Shown in pieces: positions 18,419 to 28,424 of a stretch of 64,000 nt of DNA (within the stretch, counting starts at the first letter, position 1; every line of letters starts with the position of its first letter). The stretch spans positions 124,001 through 188,000 of the forward strand of contig JAUIKM010000004.1 of assembly GCA_030430495.1 (NCBI GenBank). The letters are read 5' to 3'. A program made the translations under genes and the position numbers. Under the pieces are notes generated by a model. That model did no database searches. It saw only the letters and a program-made list of their open reading frames with translations, and was not told where the DNA came from. Source of the stretch: a bacterium (GTDB taxonomy: Bacteria; Bacteroidota; Ignavibacteria; Kapaibacteriales; UBA7675).

Positions 18419-20473
18419 ATGATTCAGACTGATGAAATTCGAAGTTTGCGGCGGGAACTGGCCGCGGCCGACGGCCTGGAGCGCATACGCATCCAGGCTG
18501 AACTGGTCGTGTTGCTGGCGCTGCGCAATCTGCAGGAAGCTGAAGCGGCGCTGACCGAAGCTGAGGCGTCGTTTGAGAATTTCCGTGACGGCGATGACAG
18601 CGGTTCAGCATTATACATCCGCACGCAGGCCGCCCTGCTGCGCGCGCGCGGCTGGCACTGGGAAATGAACTTCAAGCTGGTTGAGGCGGGCGACCACTTC
18701 CGCGCCGCGGCCGAACTGCTGGAGGACGGCCCGGCAAAGATCCGCGTGCTGCTCGACCAGGCGCGCACGTTGCGCAACAGCTCCCGAGTTCCCCTGGCGC
18801 GCGCGGTTCTGCAACAGGTCGCCGCGCTGCTGGATCGGGACGGCGACCGTCAGTTTCACATCACGCTCTGTTGTGAACTGGCGCTCTGCAATCACTATTC
18901 GGGCGAACCGCTGGACGCCCAGGACCACCTGCGCCGCGCGCGCGAACTGTTTGAGGGCGGGCCGTCGAGCGAAGCCGAACAGATCGGCATGCTGCAGGTG
19001 CTCGGCGGCGTGGCCACCAACCTCGGCAATTTCAGCGAAGCGGTCGGCTATTTTGACCGCGTCATTCCGTTTCTGCGCGCCGGCGGCCACTCGGCCGAAC
19101 TGCTGGTGGCGCTGCACAACCTGCGCAAATGCCTGCCGGCGCTGAACCAGTTCCGGCGCGCACTGGAAACCGCCGAAGAGAGTCTGGCGCTGGCCCGCCG
19201 CGTCGGGATGAAATTCGTCGAAGCCAACACGCTGAAATCGATCAGCGACCTGCACCTTCAATTCGGCGAGCTGGACCGCGCCGCCGCCGCCGCCGAGGAA
19301 GCGCTCGGCCTGCTGCGCGAGCTGGACCACCCGCTGGACCTCCTGAGCGTCAAAGTCAAGCTGGGACGCATCGACATGCTGACCGGCGCGGAGGAGCGCG
19401 GCATGCTGCACCTGAAGGAGGCCGGCGCACAGCTGCGCGGCATGGAATTCAACCTGCGCATTTTCGACGTGTTCGGCATCCTGATTGAATACACGCCCGA
19501 CAGCATCAGCCTGGAAGAAATCGAAGCGCTGCTGCGCCAGGGACTGCGGCGCCCTTACCTGCCCGGCATGACATTTCCCGTGCGCGTTCCGCTGCTGCTG
19601 GGCCGCATCCACCAGAAACGCGCCGAGCTGGACCAGGCGCGCGAACAGTATGAAAAGGCCCTGGCGCTGAGTCGCCAGTTTGAGTCGACCTGCCTGCAGG
19701 CCGCAGCTCTGACGAGCCTCGGCGGAATCGAGACCGAACTGGGCCGCTTCGAGGCGGCCAGACGCCATCTGCGCTCCGCCCTGACGGTGGCGACCGACTG
19801 CGCCGACTGGACCGTGCGCCGCCAGGTGCACGACGCCCTGACTGAACTGTTTGCCCGCTTGGACGAGTGGCGGCCGGCGCTGGAGCAACACCGCGAAGCA
19901 TTTGATCTGGAACAATCCGTCCTGCTGCAGCGCATGCCGCAACGCCTGCAGCGCCTCCAGACGGACAACAATGTCGACAAACTGGAACGGCGGCGAGACA
20001 AACTCAAACTACAGGTTCAGGAGGCCGACGCAGAGCTGAAGCGCATGCAGCGCGTCCACGCCGCCAACAAGCGCAAGGTTGAAGAAGGCGAGGCGCTCCT
20101 GCGCTCTCTGCGCTCTCTGCTGCGCCGCGCCGCTGCGGGGACTCCCGCGGACAACGCGCTCAACGAGGCGCGCCAACTCCTGCCGGCGCTTGCGGCCAAA
20201 GTACCCAAAACAGGCGGTGAAACTCCCGATGCCGACGCCGGCTTTATCGCCTTCCTGAAACAGCGCTTCGATGCACTGACGCCGCAGGAGCTGAAAGTCT
20301 GCGACCTCCTGCGTCTGAACCACGGCAGCAAGAGTCTGGCGCGACTGATGAACGTCTCGCCGCGCGCCGTCGAGAGTTACCGCTATCGCATCCGGCGCAA
20401 AATCGGCGTCGATGCGGGCGTCGACCTGGCCGCGTATATCAGCGCCGTCCACAAAGAGTATTCAGCACAATGA
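18419..20473 (+). CDS. TPR-repeat transcriptional regulator with C-terminal LuxR-type HTH (first of pair)
   Basis: About 684 aa from ATG 18419. The frame is open to 18275, but those 48 residues look non-coding. Residues 1-500 are tandem TPR-like helices (ALCNHYSGEPLDAQDHLRRA; ATNLGNFSEAVGYFDRVI; TLKSISDLHLQFGELDRA). A coiled coil spans about 520-575 (LERRRDKLKLQVQEADAELK). A LuxR/GerE-type HTH lies at about 618-675 (LTPQELKVCDLLRLNHGSKS, then LARLMNVSPRAVESYRYRIR). There is no transmembrane segment, unlike many Bacteroidota TPR-LuxR proteins, so it is predicted to be cytoplasmic. The stop overlaps the start of the next regulator (ATGA), so the two are translationally coupled. Confidence 0.88.
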   Translation: MIQTDEIRSLRRELAAADGLERIRIQAELVVLLALRNLQEAEAALTEAEASFENFRDGDDSGSALYIRTQAALLRARGWHWEMNFKLVEAGDHFRAAAELLEDGPAKIRVLLDQARTLRNSSRVPLARAVLQQVAALLDRDGDRQFHITLCCELALCNHYSGEPLDAQDHLRRARELFEGGPSSEAEQIGMLQVLGGVATNLGNFSEAVGYFDRVIPFLRAGGHSAELLVALHNLRKCLPALNQFRRALETAEESLALARRVGMKFVEANTLKSISDLHLQFGELDRAAAAAEEALGLLRELDHPLDLLSVKVKLGRIDMLTGAEERGMLHLKEAGAQLRGMEFNLRIFDVFGILIEYTPDSISLEEIEALLRQGLRRPYLPGMTFPVRVPLLLGRIHQKRAELDQAREQYEKALALSRQFESTCLQAAALTSLGGIETELGRFEAARRHLRSALTVATDCADWTVRRQVHDALTELFARLDEWRPALEQHREAFDLEQSVLLQRMPQRLQRLQTDNNVDKLERRRDKLKLQVQEADAELKRMQRVHAANKRKVEEGEALLRSLRSLLRRAAAGTPADNALNEARQLLPALAAKVPKTGGETPDADAGFIAFLKQRFDALTPQELKVCDLLRLNHGSKSLARLMNVSPRAVESYRYRIRRKIGVDAGVDLAAYISAVHKEYSAQ

Positions 20474-22578
20474 CGGCCCGGAAGGCCGCAACAAGCACCG
20501 GAGCACAACACGCCGTGAACCCCGCGTCCGACATGGATAAATTCAACAAACAACTGGCCTATTCCAGCGGAATACGCAAGGTCAACTTGCTGTCCCGCCG
20601 CGCGCTGAGCCTGGTGGATTCGCACCTGACCGAAGCGCTGGCCTGCGGCGGCGAAGCCGTGGACCTGGGACGGCGGCTGCTGGAGCGCCTGACAAACGAC
20701 GACCGGCGCACCAACAGATACCGCAAGACGCTGGCCGCGGCGCTCTCGGCGCTGGGCGTCTGCCGCCTGCGCAGCAATGAGCTGGAGCGCGCTGAAGATC
20801 TGCTGCTGGAAGCTTTTGGCATTTTTAAAGCGATAGAAGAATGGGACGAAATGCTTTCGGCCAGTTATTCGCTGGCGGACGTGTACTACTTTCAAGGCAA
20901 TAACGCGCAGGCTCTGCGGCAGGTCGAGTACGGCCTGGACGTCTGCGCCCAGTTGAAACGGCGCAAGCTGACGGGCATGCTCTACGCGCAGAAAGGCAAG
21001 GTGCTCATGTCCCTGGGCCGCCACGGGGAAGCCGGACGCGCGCTGCAGAACGCGGTGGACCGGCTGGGTGAATACGGCCCCGACGACAAAGCGCACATCC
21101 TGAGCACAGCCTGCTCGGTCTACTTTCACATCGGCAACCTCGACGCGGCGCGGGTGTGCATCGCCCAGGCGATAGAGGTCATCAAGGCGCTGGAAGAACG
21201 ACGGTACAACCAGGTCGTTTTTCGCCAGAACCACGCCACGGTGCTGCTGGCGATGGGCCGGCGCGCGGAGGCAATCGCGGAACTGAAAGAAGCCATCCGT
21301 CTGGCGCGTCTGGGTGAATACAAGTTTGCGGAGGCCTGGGCGCTCAAATTGCTCGGCGCCTGTTACATGGAAAACGGCGAGCTCTACCGCGCCATCGGCG
21401 TCTTTGCGAACAACCTCAGCATTCTGCGCGAAGCCAACCTGCCCGAGCGCGCCACGCTTGTGCAGGCGCGCCTGGGACTGCTCTACGAACTCATCGGCGA
21501 TACGGCTTCCAGCCGCCGCCACCTGGCCGAAGCGGCGGAGACCTGTTTAAGTACGCCCGATTCGGGCGACAGAATCAACACAATCGGCATAATCGCCCGC
21601 CTGGCGCCGGACCTGGGCGAGCTTGAACGCTACGAACAATCCCTGCGGGAAACATTTGAGCAGACTGAAGCGGTCGGCGGGCCGCTGCCGCTTTCCGCGT
21701 CGATCGTTCAGGGTGTGCTGCTGGGACTGTTAAACAAACAGTCCGAATCTGTTAACAAATTACTGTACGTCGTGGAAACGGGCACACGCCAGGGCGAACC
21801 GGACCTGGTGGCGCGCGCCCTGACGCATCTGGGACTGGCGGCCGCGCGCGCCGGAGACCGCACGGCGGCGCTGGCACACTTAAACAGAGCCGCGGAGTTC
21901 AACGACAAGTCGCCCAGCTGGATACTCGAGCGGCAAATTGTCGCGGCGCTGACGGATCTGTACGAGCAACTGGGCAACTATCGCGAAGCGCTGGAGCAGC
22001 ACCGCCGCCTGCGCCGCCTGGAGAAAAAAGTCTACCTGCGCCAGGCTGAACGCGGCGCGGAACGCCTGATCTTTGCAACTTCGGTGGAAGACCTCGAGCA
22101 ACAATGCGTCGAGCTGGAAACGCGCCTGCGCGAGACCGGTGAGGAACAGGAGCGCGCGCGCGAAGCCGCGCGCCTGCCCGCCGCGCGCCGCGACGTCATC
22201 GACGCGACGCTTAAACGCGTCGCCGCGCTGTTAAACAACACAAGTACGGCGGTGGGTCACGGCGAAGCGCCCGACATCGCGGCGGCGCTGGAACTGATAG
22301 ACGGCGCGCTCGACGGCGCGGCCGACGCGCTGGAGTCCGACGGCCTCGAACCCGAAGACCGCCGCTTCATGCAGGTGCTGCACGAGCGATTCCCGACGCT
22401 GAGCGCCACCGAACGCAAAGTCTGCGCGTATATACGCCGTTCCATGTCCAACAAACAGATTGCCGCGGCGCTGAACGTGAGCGCGCGCGCCGTCGAGACC
22501 TATCGCTACCGCGTGCGCCGCAAACTGGCGCTGGAAGCGGGCGCGGACCTCAACGCCTTTGTCCTCCAACTCGTCTGA
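20470..22578 (+). CDS. TPR-repeat transcriptional regulator with C-terminal LuxR-type HTH (second of pair)
   Basis: A 702-aa paralogue of the preceding gene, starting inside its stop codon. About 540 residues of TPR-like helices (LSALGVCRLRSNELERAEDL; SLADVYYFQGNNAQALRQVE) precede a coiled coil near 540-575. The DNA-binding domain is at about 643-700: 'LSATERKVCAYIRRSMSNKQ' then 'IAAALNVSARAVETYRYRVR'. Both proteins lack receiver or ligand domains that I can recognise. The N-terminal TPR superhelix probably senses a peptide or protein partner (inference). A later ATG at 20533 is an alternative start. The coupling suggests equal production and perhaps heterodimer formation. Confidence 0.88.
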   Translation: MTARKAATSTGAQHAVNPASDMDKFNKQLAYSSGIRKVNLLSRRALSLVDSHLTEALACGGEAVDLGRRLLERLTNDDRRTNRYRKTLAAALSALGVCRLRSNELERAEDLLLEAFGIFKAIEEWDEMLSASYSLADVYYFQGNNAQALRQVEYGLDVCAQLKRRKLTGMLYAQKGKVLMSLGRHGEAGRALQNAVDRLGEYGPDDKAHILSTACSVYFHIGNLDAARVCIAQAIEVIKALEERRYNQVVFRQNHATVLLAMGRRAEAIAELKEAIRLARLGEYKFAEAWALKLLGACYMENGELYRAIGVFANNLSILREANLPERATLVQARLGLLYELIGDTASSRRHLAEAAETCLSTPDSGDRINTIGIIARLAPDLGELERYEQSLRETFEQTEAVGGPLPLSASIVQGVLLGLLNKQSESVNKLLYVVETGTRQGEPDLVARALTHLGLAAARAGDRTAALAHLNRAAEFNDKSPSWILERQIVAALTDLYEQLGNYREALEQHRRLRRLEKKVYLRQAERGAERLIFATSVEDLEQQCVELETRLRETGEEQERAREAARLPAARRDVIDATLKRVAALLNNTSTAVGHGEAPDIAAALELIDGALDGAADALESDGLEPEDRRFMQVLHERFPTLSATERKVCAYIRRSMSNKQIAAALNVSARAVETYRYRVRRKLALEAGADLNAFVLQLV

Positions 22579-23365
22579 GCGGAACGCTCGCGGACGGACC
22601 GGAACCCGAGCGCGCAAAAATTCTCAACAAAAAAGCTGCTCACCGAGGGACGCGCACAGTTAAACAGCGGGACCAGCAAAAGTAAAAAGCCGCCGCAAAC
22701 GCCAGTGAAGCGGCAAGGCGATCAGAGAACACCTGCAGCAATCCCCCACCGCAGACAGAAGTAAACCGCATGTGCGGGACCCGGGGCGACGCCCCGCCGA
22801 ACACGAGCTGCGCGGCCGTGCCACAACGCCGAAATTGACCAAAACCCGAGCCAAATTTTTCGCGACGACGAAATTTGCTATTCAATGTGAAAATTGTAAT
22901 TTGGGCGCGTGCACCGAAATCGACCTGCCGTTTATGGATGGCGGGACAATAATCCGAATTGCGGTAACCCCAAAATACAAGAGTGTCAGCCGCCTTAATC
23001 GTTGTCATGTACTGCTAGAAAACCGGCCGCACCAGGGGCCTGCGCGTAATCCGGCGCGCGGAAACCGAACTGAATCACGACGTGTGGCGGGCGTGCTACG
23101 ATTAATGGCCGTTTGATTGAGCCATCAGAGTTGCCGGGTAGAATCCTTTCAGCACACGTGCGGAATTTGCCCGTCACCATTCCCATGTTAAACAACGCGG
23201 TTAAACAATCGCAGCGCTCGGCCGCCGGGATTGACCGTTGCAATTGACATCCCGTCAGAGTTCTGTACCGGAACCAACCGTCGCCGGGCGTTTAAACGTC
23301 CGGTGACCGAATGTTTATTGACTGACCTAACTCCAGCATTTATCATCAACCGTACACATGCCATT
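22579..23365. other. Spacer upstream of the LodA-type operon
   Basis: About 790 bases without a supported gene. It contains three GTTAAAC motifs (22659, 23187, 23200) and a stretch around 22680-22735 (AAAAGCCGCCGCAAACGCC ... GAAGCGGCAAGGCGATCAG) that resembles the repeat remnant at 36290-36325. The operon promoter is expected near 23250-23360 but cannot be assigned. Confidence 0.5.
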
Positions 23366-24718
23366 ATGACTTTAATCAGGCGATTATTTTACGTGCTCCT
23401 GCTCGTTTCTCTGGCGGGATGCAGTGGATCTTCCGACAAGGGCGATCCGAACGGCAACGATCACGACAGCAACAATACAGGAGTGGTTGTCGATCCGATA
23501 GCGGCCGACGACTGCCCCATCGACGGGATAGACGGCGACTGCGTCGCGCCCGCATGCTGGTTTACCGGATCGGTGCCGGAACCGCAACCGCAGGATTTCC
23601 CCTCGGAAGATCCGAGCAACTGCGACTTCCATCAGATTTCCTGGCAGTACTTCCTGTGGCTGACGGAAGAAGTTGACGGCCAGCTGCGGTTTATGACGAT
23701 GTTCACGGACAAGGCGATTTATCCGGAAACCAAAGACGACACACATCAGGTGCTCGACATTGTTGAACAGGCGCTGTCCAAGGGCGTGCTGGTGGACCAC
23801 AACAACCGCGCTGTTTACAGCAATATCGTGATTAACCAGACCTACCGCGACTGGGTGTTGAACAACCAGTTGTACAACGACGAAAAGTTTCGCATGTTCG
23901 GCGCGGAGAACAACTTCCCCGTCGGATCGATGTCGATCAAAGGCGCGTGGAAAATTGTGCAGCCGGGCGAGGACGTGTCCAAACTGTACACAACCAAGGC
24001 CGATATTAAACTGCTGGAATCGGTGAACGGCACGCCGCGCATCACCGACAACTCGCCGACGCAGCCCGGCGTGGAAGTGGCGCTGGTTGGTCTGCATATC
24101 GCCGTGGTGGTCGAAGGCCATCCCGAGTTTATCTGGGCCACCTTCGAGTTTGACGACAACGCGCCGGACTTTCAGGAGAACCAGGCGTTCGACCAGCCGG
24201 TGTCGGACAAAAACTGGCTGTTTTATACGGCCGGCACGGAGGCGCGCAACGCCAATGCCAACAACGCGGCGACGCTGGCCTTCATCGATCAGAAAGCGCA
24301 GACAATCGGCCCCGTCACGCAGGTGGCGCGCCAGTATGTTAACGGCGGCGGCAACCCCACCAACCAGGGCAACATCGAGCACTTAAACACGAGTGTGGAA
24401 ACCCAGCTGGCGCAAGGTTCGATCTGGAAGAACTACTTTGAAGTCGGCGCAATCTGGTTTAACAAACCGGATGCACTTCAGCCGGACTGGACGCCGAACG
24501 TGGATAACAGCATGGTGACCGGATCGCTGCTGCTGTCGAACTCGGTGATTGAAACCTTCACGCAGAAAGTCGCCTCGCAGAACGAGTGTTTCAGCTGCCA
24601 CAACACGATGCCGCTGACGGACGTGCCGAACAACAAACCGGTCCTGCCGGGCAAAAACGCCAATACGAGTCATGTCCTGCTGAAAGCCTACCAGGGCGGC
24701 GGCGAAGTCAAACGTTAA
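23366..24718 (+). CDS. Lipoprotein with one c-type haem motif, partner gene of a LodA-type oxidase
   Basis: 450 aa from ATG 23366; the 45 upstream in-frame residues look non-coding. MTLIRRLFYVLLLVSLAGCSG is a textbook lipoprotein signal (LAGC). A conserved-looking globular domain begins 'NCDFHQISWQYFLWLTEE'. Near the C-terminus CFSCH at 408-412 is a single CxxCH haem-attachment site (QNECFSCHNTMPLTD). The gene is first of a three-gene operon with the LodA-like oxidase 31 bases downstream. The context suggests it takes electrons from, or otherwise serves, the oxidase in the periplasm (inference). No family name is recognised. Confidence 0.82.
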   Translation: MTLIRRLFYVLLLVSLAGCSGSSDKGDPNGNDHDSNNTGVVVDPIAADDCPIDGIDGDCVAPACWFTGSVPEPQPQDFPSEDPSNCDFHQISWQYFLWLTEEVDGQLRFMTMFTDKAIYPETKDDTHQVLDIVEQALSKGVLVDHNNRAVYSNIVINQTYRDWVLNNQLYNDEKFRMFGAENNFPVGSMSIKGAWKIVQPGEDVSKLYTTKADIKLLESVNGTPRITDNSPTQPGVEVALVGLHIAVVVEGHPEFIWATFEFDDNAPDFQENQAFDQPVSDKNWLFYTAGTEARNANANNAATLAFIDQKAQTIGPVTQVARQYVNGGGNPTNQGNIEHLNTSVETQLAQGSIWKNYFEVGAIWFNKPDALQPDWTPNVDNSMVTGSLLLSNSVIETFTQKVASQNECFSCHNTMPLTDVPNNKPVLPGKNANTSHVLLKAYQGGGEVKR

Positions 24719-24749
24719 CATTCAACACATTAACATTCCAAGATCAACC

Positions 24750-26993
24750 ATGTCAACAAATATCAGTCTACGCATACATCCGGCGATCGGCATGGCCCGC
24801 GTCGGCAACAGCACGGAATACTACCTGGGACCGGAAACGATGGCCGCCAGCCCGCAGGAAGGCACGGACCTGACCGGCGGACTGCCGATCAAACCGGGCA
24901 CGAACTCCGAAACAATTACGAGTTCCGACCTGCGCGACAACACGGGCCGACTTAAACGCCAGGCGGCGCGCTTCAAGATTTACCAGTATTCCAACGAAGG
25001 CTCCGAGTTGAGTTATCCGACGCCGGGCGGCGAGGAAGTGACGATCGGCTCGCACATCAACGGCAAGAAGGTGGTGGACATCATCTGGACGGTGCACCTG
25101 GCCAACAAAAAGGCGAACTGCTGGGAAATTGACGAAGACGCCAACCTGGGCCTGAAGCTCTACGAACCGCACTGCGTCACGGTGAACGGCACGCCCCTCC
25201 CGGAAGAAGTCGCCACGCCGCCGCTGCGCAACCCGCTCTTTGGACCGAACGGCTCGCCGAATCCCTACGACGTCGATCCGGCCGATCCGGACCGACTTAA
25301 ACAACTCGTCATCGACGCCGGGCCGCGCGCCATCCGCGCGGTGCAGGGCAATACGCCTGTCGCCTTTGACAGCACGACGGAAGCGTCGTATTACGACACA
25401 GGCAAACAGGCCGTCGTCAACCAGCCGAATTATCCGATTCAGTTTCCGGCCACAAACGGCACGGGCAACGGCGAGAGCGATCCGATCAACTACCTGGGTG
25501 AAATCCTGACGGAAGAAAACGGACGCCTGATCGTGCTCGGCGGCCACGGCCTGGCCTGCGGCTTCGACAATCAGGGCAACTACGACGCCAATTCAAAGCT
25601 CTGCATGGACGTGGACAACGACAACTGGCTGGACGACACGTCGGACGGGCCGATCACGGCCGTGCTGGTGCTGGAAGACGGCACGCAGCTGGCGGTGGGC
25701 GGCAGCGCCTGGGTGGTGGTGACGGACCCCGCCTACGCCCCGCAGACGCTCAACGCCGTCTCGCTCTGGGACGACGTCTACAACACCTGGCTCGAAAACT
25801 TCGGCCTGCAGCCGGAGATCTTCAACAACGGCAGCTACCAGCCGAGCTACAAACCCTGGTTCCGCGACGACGTCTACCCGACGCTGAACGCGGCGCACAT
25901 GCAGCGCTGGAACGCCAACCTGCCCGAGCAGGCCATCCGCAGCCACGCGCGCCTGAAGTCGCTCACGGAACAGCCGCCCGATTTTGACTTTATGAAATAC
26001 ATCCGCAACCCGGACGGCAGCCAGGACGAAATCGGCTCGCCGCTGATGCCGCTCTCGCTGGGCGACGCGGATCAGTCGCTGCTGACGGTGTCGCGCCAGC
26101 AGAACTTCTTCCTGCAGCAGTGGGTCGACGGCAAATGCGTCGGCGCGCAGCCCAACCACCCGGGCGCGGGCGAACAACTCGACAAAACGATTCTGGTCAA
26201 CTGCCTGGGCGGGCGTTTCAGTCCCGGCATCGACATGACCTTTATCGTGCGGGACACACACCTGTACAACGCCGACTGGAAAAACCCGAACATCGGTCCC
26301 TTCCGGATCAACACTGAACCGCTGGACTACTCGCAGGCGCAGAAGGACCAGCCTTTCCTGGGCGTGGGATACACTCCCCTGCGGCCGGATCCGGTGCAGC
26401 CGGGCGACATCTGCAAATTCATGTCGATCCCCTGGCACACGGACTACAACTCCTGCGCCACGCACACGCCGGCGCCCAATCCGGGCGGCGAGCTGACGGC
26501 GCAAAATGTCTTCAGCGGCACGGTGAATACCATTCTGTACTGGTCCTGGCCGGCGCAGCGCCCCGTGGCGGTCTACACCTATCGCGATCTGGCCGCGGCC
26601 AACGGCGTGCTCGAAAACTCCTTCCAGCGCTTTTCGGTGCGCGGCGAAGGCACGGCGGCGGTCGACGGCATGGACAATCCGGACTGCGGCACCGACGGCG
26701 TTGACGACGTGCGACTCTGCGACGCCGCTCCGCCCGTCCCGCCCTTTGATCCGGCGGCGATGAACGTGGGGCGTTATCAGAACCGGCGCAACATCCTCAA
26801 CAACTGGCAACGCATCGGGACAGTTATTCAGGGCGCGGCTATCGACGGCTACCCCGCCGGCTACGACCCGAGTTATTACCTGGAGGTGCAGAGCCTGTTT
26901 GACGTGGACCACAGCAACCTGGTCGAATTCTGGCCCAACACCGTCACGGATCCGGTCTATCCGCCCAAACCCGAACCCAAGCCCAACAGCTGA
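24750..26993 (+). CDS. LodA/GoxA-family cysteine tryptophylquinone (CTQ) amino-acid oxidase-like protein
   Basis: 747 aa. The opening 'ISLRIHPAIGMARVGNSTEYYLGPE' is the family signature. Known members (L-lysine 6-oxidase LodA, glycine oxidase GoxA) oxidatively deaminate amino acids with a CTQ cofactor made from a Cys and a Trp. The cofactor residues are apparent: Cys485 in 'NCLGGRFSPGIDM' (family form C.GG.F.PGIE, here with Asp for Glu) and Trp562 in 'IPWHTDYNSC' (family form PWQ.D...C). There is no signal peptide, as in other family members. The LodB-like maturase gene follows after 5 bases and a haem lipoprotein precedes it. The substrate is unknown; the E-to-D change beside the cofactor could matter. 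A product of such enzymes is hydrogen peroxide. Confidence 0.9.
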   Translation: MSTNISLRIHPAIGMARVGNSTEYYLGPETMAASPQEGTDLTGGLPIKPGTNSETITSSDLRDNTGRLKRQAARFKIYQYSNEGSELSYPTPGGEEVTIGSHINGKKVVDIIWTVHLANKKANCWEIDEDANLGLKLYEPHCVTVNGTPLPEEVATPPLRNPLFGPNGSPNPYDVDPADPDRLKQLVIDAGPRAIRAVQGNTPVAFDSTTEASYYDTGKQAVVNQPNYPIQFPATNGTGNGESDPINYLGEILTEENGRLIVLGGHGLACGFDNQGNYDANSKLCMDVDNDNWLDDTSDGPITAVLVLEDGTQLAVGGSAWVVVTDPAYAPQTLNAVSLWDDVYNTWLENFGLQPEIFNNGSYQPSYKPWFRDDVYPTLNAAHMQRWNANLPEQAIRSHARLKSLTEQPPDFDFMKYIRNPDGSQDEIGSPLMPLSLGDADQSLLTVSRQQNFFLQQWVDGKCVGAQPNHPGAGEQLDKTILVNCLGGRFSPGIDMTFIVRDTHLYNADWKNPNIGPFRINTEPLDYSQAQKDQPFLGVGYTPLRPDPVQPGDICKFMSIPWHTDYNSCATHTPAPNPGGELTAQNVFSGTVNTILYWSWPAQRPVAVYTYRDLAAANGVLENSFQRFSVRGEGTAAVDGMDNPDCGTDGVDDVRLCDAAPPVPPFDPAAMNVGRYQNRRNILNNWQRIGTVIQGAAIDGYPAGYDPSYYLEVQSLFDVDHSNLVEFWPNTVTDPVYPPKPEPKPNS

Positions 26994-26998
26994 ACACG

Positions 26999-28144
26999 AT
27001 GGCAAACACAGGCGGTGTCAACACACATAAACATCGCACGGTGACAATCATAGGCGCAGGACCTGCCGGCAGTTCCTGCGCCATTGTTTTGCGCCGCAAA
27101 GGCGTCCGCAAGGTCGTCCTGGTCGACGCGCCCAAGAAGGACCGCTTTCAGATAGGCGAAAGCATACCGCCGGACATGAACCGCGTCCTGCGCGAACTGG
27201 GCATCCGGCCCAACTTCGTGCAGCAGGGCCACGATCCCTGCTACGGCAGCTGTTCCTGGTGGGGCAGCGAGCTGCGCGGATACAACGACACGATCCTGAG
27301 CCCCCACGGTCACGGCTGGCACCTGGACCGCGCGCGCTTTAACACTTCTATGCAGGAAGAGGCCCTGGCGAGCGGCGCCGACCTGTTAAACAGATTTACC
27401 TTCGAATCCGTCGAAAAACACAACGATGGATTTAACCTCACGCTTAAAAACGAGGAAGGCCGACTGCAGCAGCTGGAGTCGGACGCGGTCGTCGACGCCT
27501 CCGGCAGCCGCGCCGTTTTTGCGCGTTCGCAGGGCAGCGTTAAACTGCACGACCGGCCGCTGATCTGTCTGGGCCTGCGCTTCGGCGGCAAACACACGGC
27601 GGGTCTGTCCGCATTAACACACCTGGAATCAGTCATGGAAGGCTGGTGGTACGCCGCACGCATCCCCGGCGGACAGGTTCTCGTGACGCTCTACAGCAAT
27701 GCCGCGACGGTGAAACAACTGGAGCTGCAACAGCTCGGCAACTGGATTAAACAACTTCAGGCTGCGCCGCAGACGTCGCGCTGGGTACAACGCCTGGAGC
27801 CGCTGGATGAAAAATTACTGGCGTTCCCGGCGCCGTCGTTTCGGCTTGATACTGTCGGCGGCGCACGCTGGACGGCCATCGGCGACGCGGCGACGACGTT
27901 CGACCCGATCACGTCCAATGGAATTATCAAAGCCGTCACGCACGGCATGCAGGCGGCCGAACTCATCGTTGGACACTTAAACGGTCACAGCGACGCGTTG
28001 GCGCGATTTGACGAGATTGTAAAACAACAGCACGCGCACTACCTGGCGATGCGCCGTCACTACTACGGCCTGGAACGGCGCTGGCCGGACAGTCTGTTCT
28101 GGCGCGAGATGCACGAGGCGGCGCCGGACCAGGCGGCCGGCTGA
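26999..28144 (+). CDS. LodB-like FAD-dependent flavoprotein, CTQ maturation factor
   Basis: 381 aa. The N-terminal Rossmann motif 'VTIIGAGPAGSSCAIVLRRK' (GxGxxG) binds FAD, and 'RFQIGESIPPDMNRVLRELGI' is the GES motif of the flavin halogenase/LodB group. 'WTAIGDAATTFDPITSNGI' is the second FAD-binding (GD) motif. LodB proteins are required to build the quinone cofactor in their cognate LodA. The five-base gap after the oxidase gene and the matched family assignments make that role likely here. It is cytoplasmic, consistent with maturation before any export. Several GTTAAAC/TTTAAC motifs lie inside the gene. Confidence 0.9.
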   Translation: MANTGGVNTHKHRTVTIIGAGPAGSSCAIVLRRKGVRKVVLVDAPKKDRFQIGESIPPDMNRVLRELGIRPNFVQQGHDPCYGSCSWWGSELRGYNDTILSPHGHGWHLDRARFNTSMQEEALASGADLLNRFTFESVEKHNDGFNLTLKNEEGRLQQLESDAVVDASGSRAVFARSQGSVKLHDRPLICLGLRFGGKHTAGLSALTHLESVMEGWWYAARIPGGQVLVTLYSNAATVKQLELQQLGNWIKQLQAAPQTSRWVQRLEPLDEKLLAFPAPSFRLDTVGGARWTAIGDAATTFDPITSNGIIKAVTHGMQAAELIVGHLNGHSDALARFDEIVKQQHAHYLAMRRHYYGLERRWPDSLFWREMHEAAPDQAAG

Positions 28145-28268
28145 ACACTTTCACACCTTCCCTCTTTTGTTTAACTCGCGCGACCCCGTGGATTGACTCC
28201 ACCACCCGGCATTTCGATCTGACGCGTTGGACTGAACGGCTGAGCGCTTCGCCGACTCGAAGACTCGG

Positions 28269-28424
28269 CGGCTTGCTTTTCTCTTTTGTTTGTCAACGGG
28301 TTTGAAGTCTCGCGTTCCCGAGTCTGTCACAAGTCTTCAAACTCCGTGGTTTTGAGCCTGCGGCAAACGCTTCAACGTCAAACCATCTATTCGGCGACAA
28401 ACAAAAACGTCAGAAAGCGAGCTG
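28269..28424. repeat. Paired dispersed intergenic repeat (inverted arms)
   Basis: The left arm 28269-28294 reads CGGCTTGCTTTTCTC then TTTTGTTTGTC. The right arm 28396-28424 reads GACAAACAAAAACGT then CAGAAAGCGAGCTG, the inverted form. About 100 bases separate them. The same sequence family recurs at 31874, 36184, 39063, 47341, 53772 and 59557, and inverted at 59669. Flanking the arms are GCAGCGC-type segments. It lies in the 559-base spacer between the LodB gene and the peptidase gene, which otherwise holds nothing supportable. Confidence 0.7.

Noticed and set aside
22579-23365. A hidden small gene in the long spacer before the LodA operon
   Set aside because: The frames there lack a ribosome binding site and have low-complexity, non-protein-like composition.
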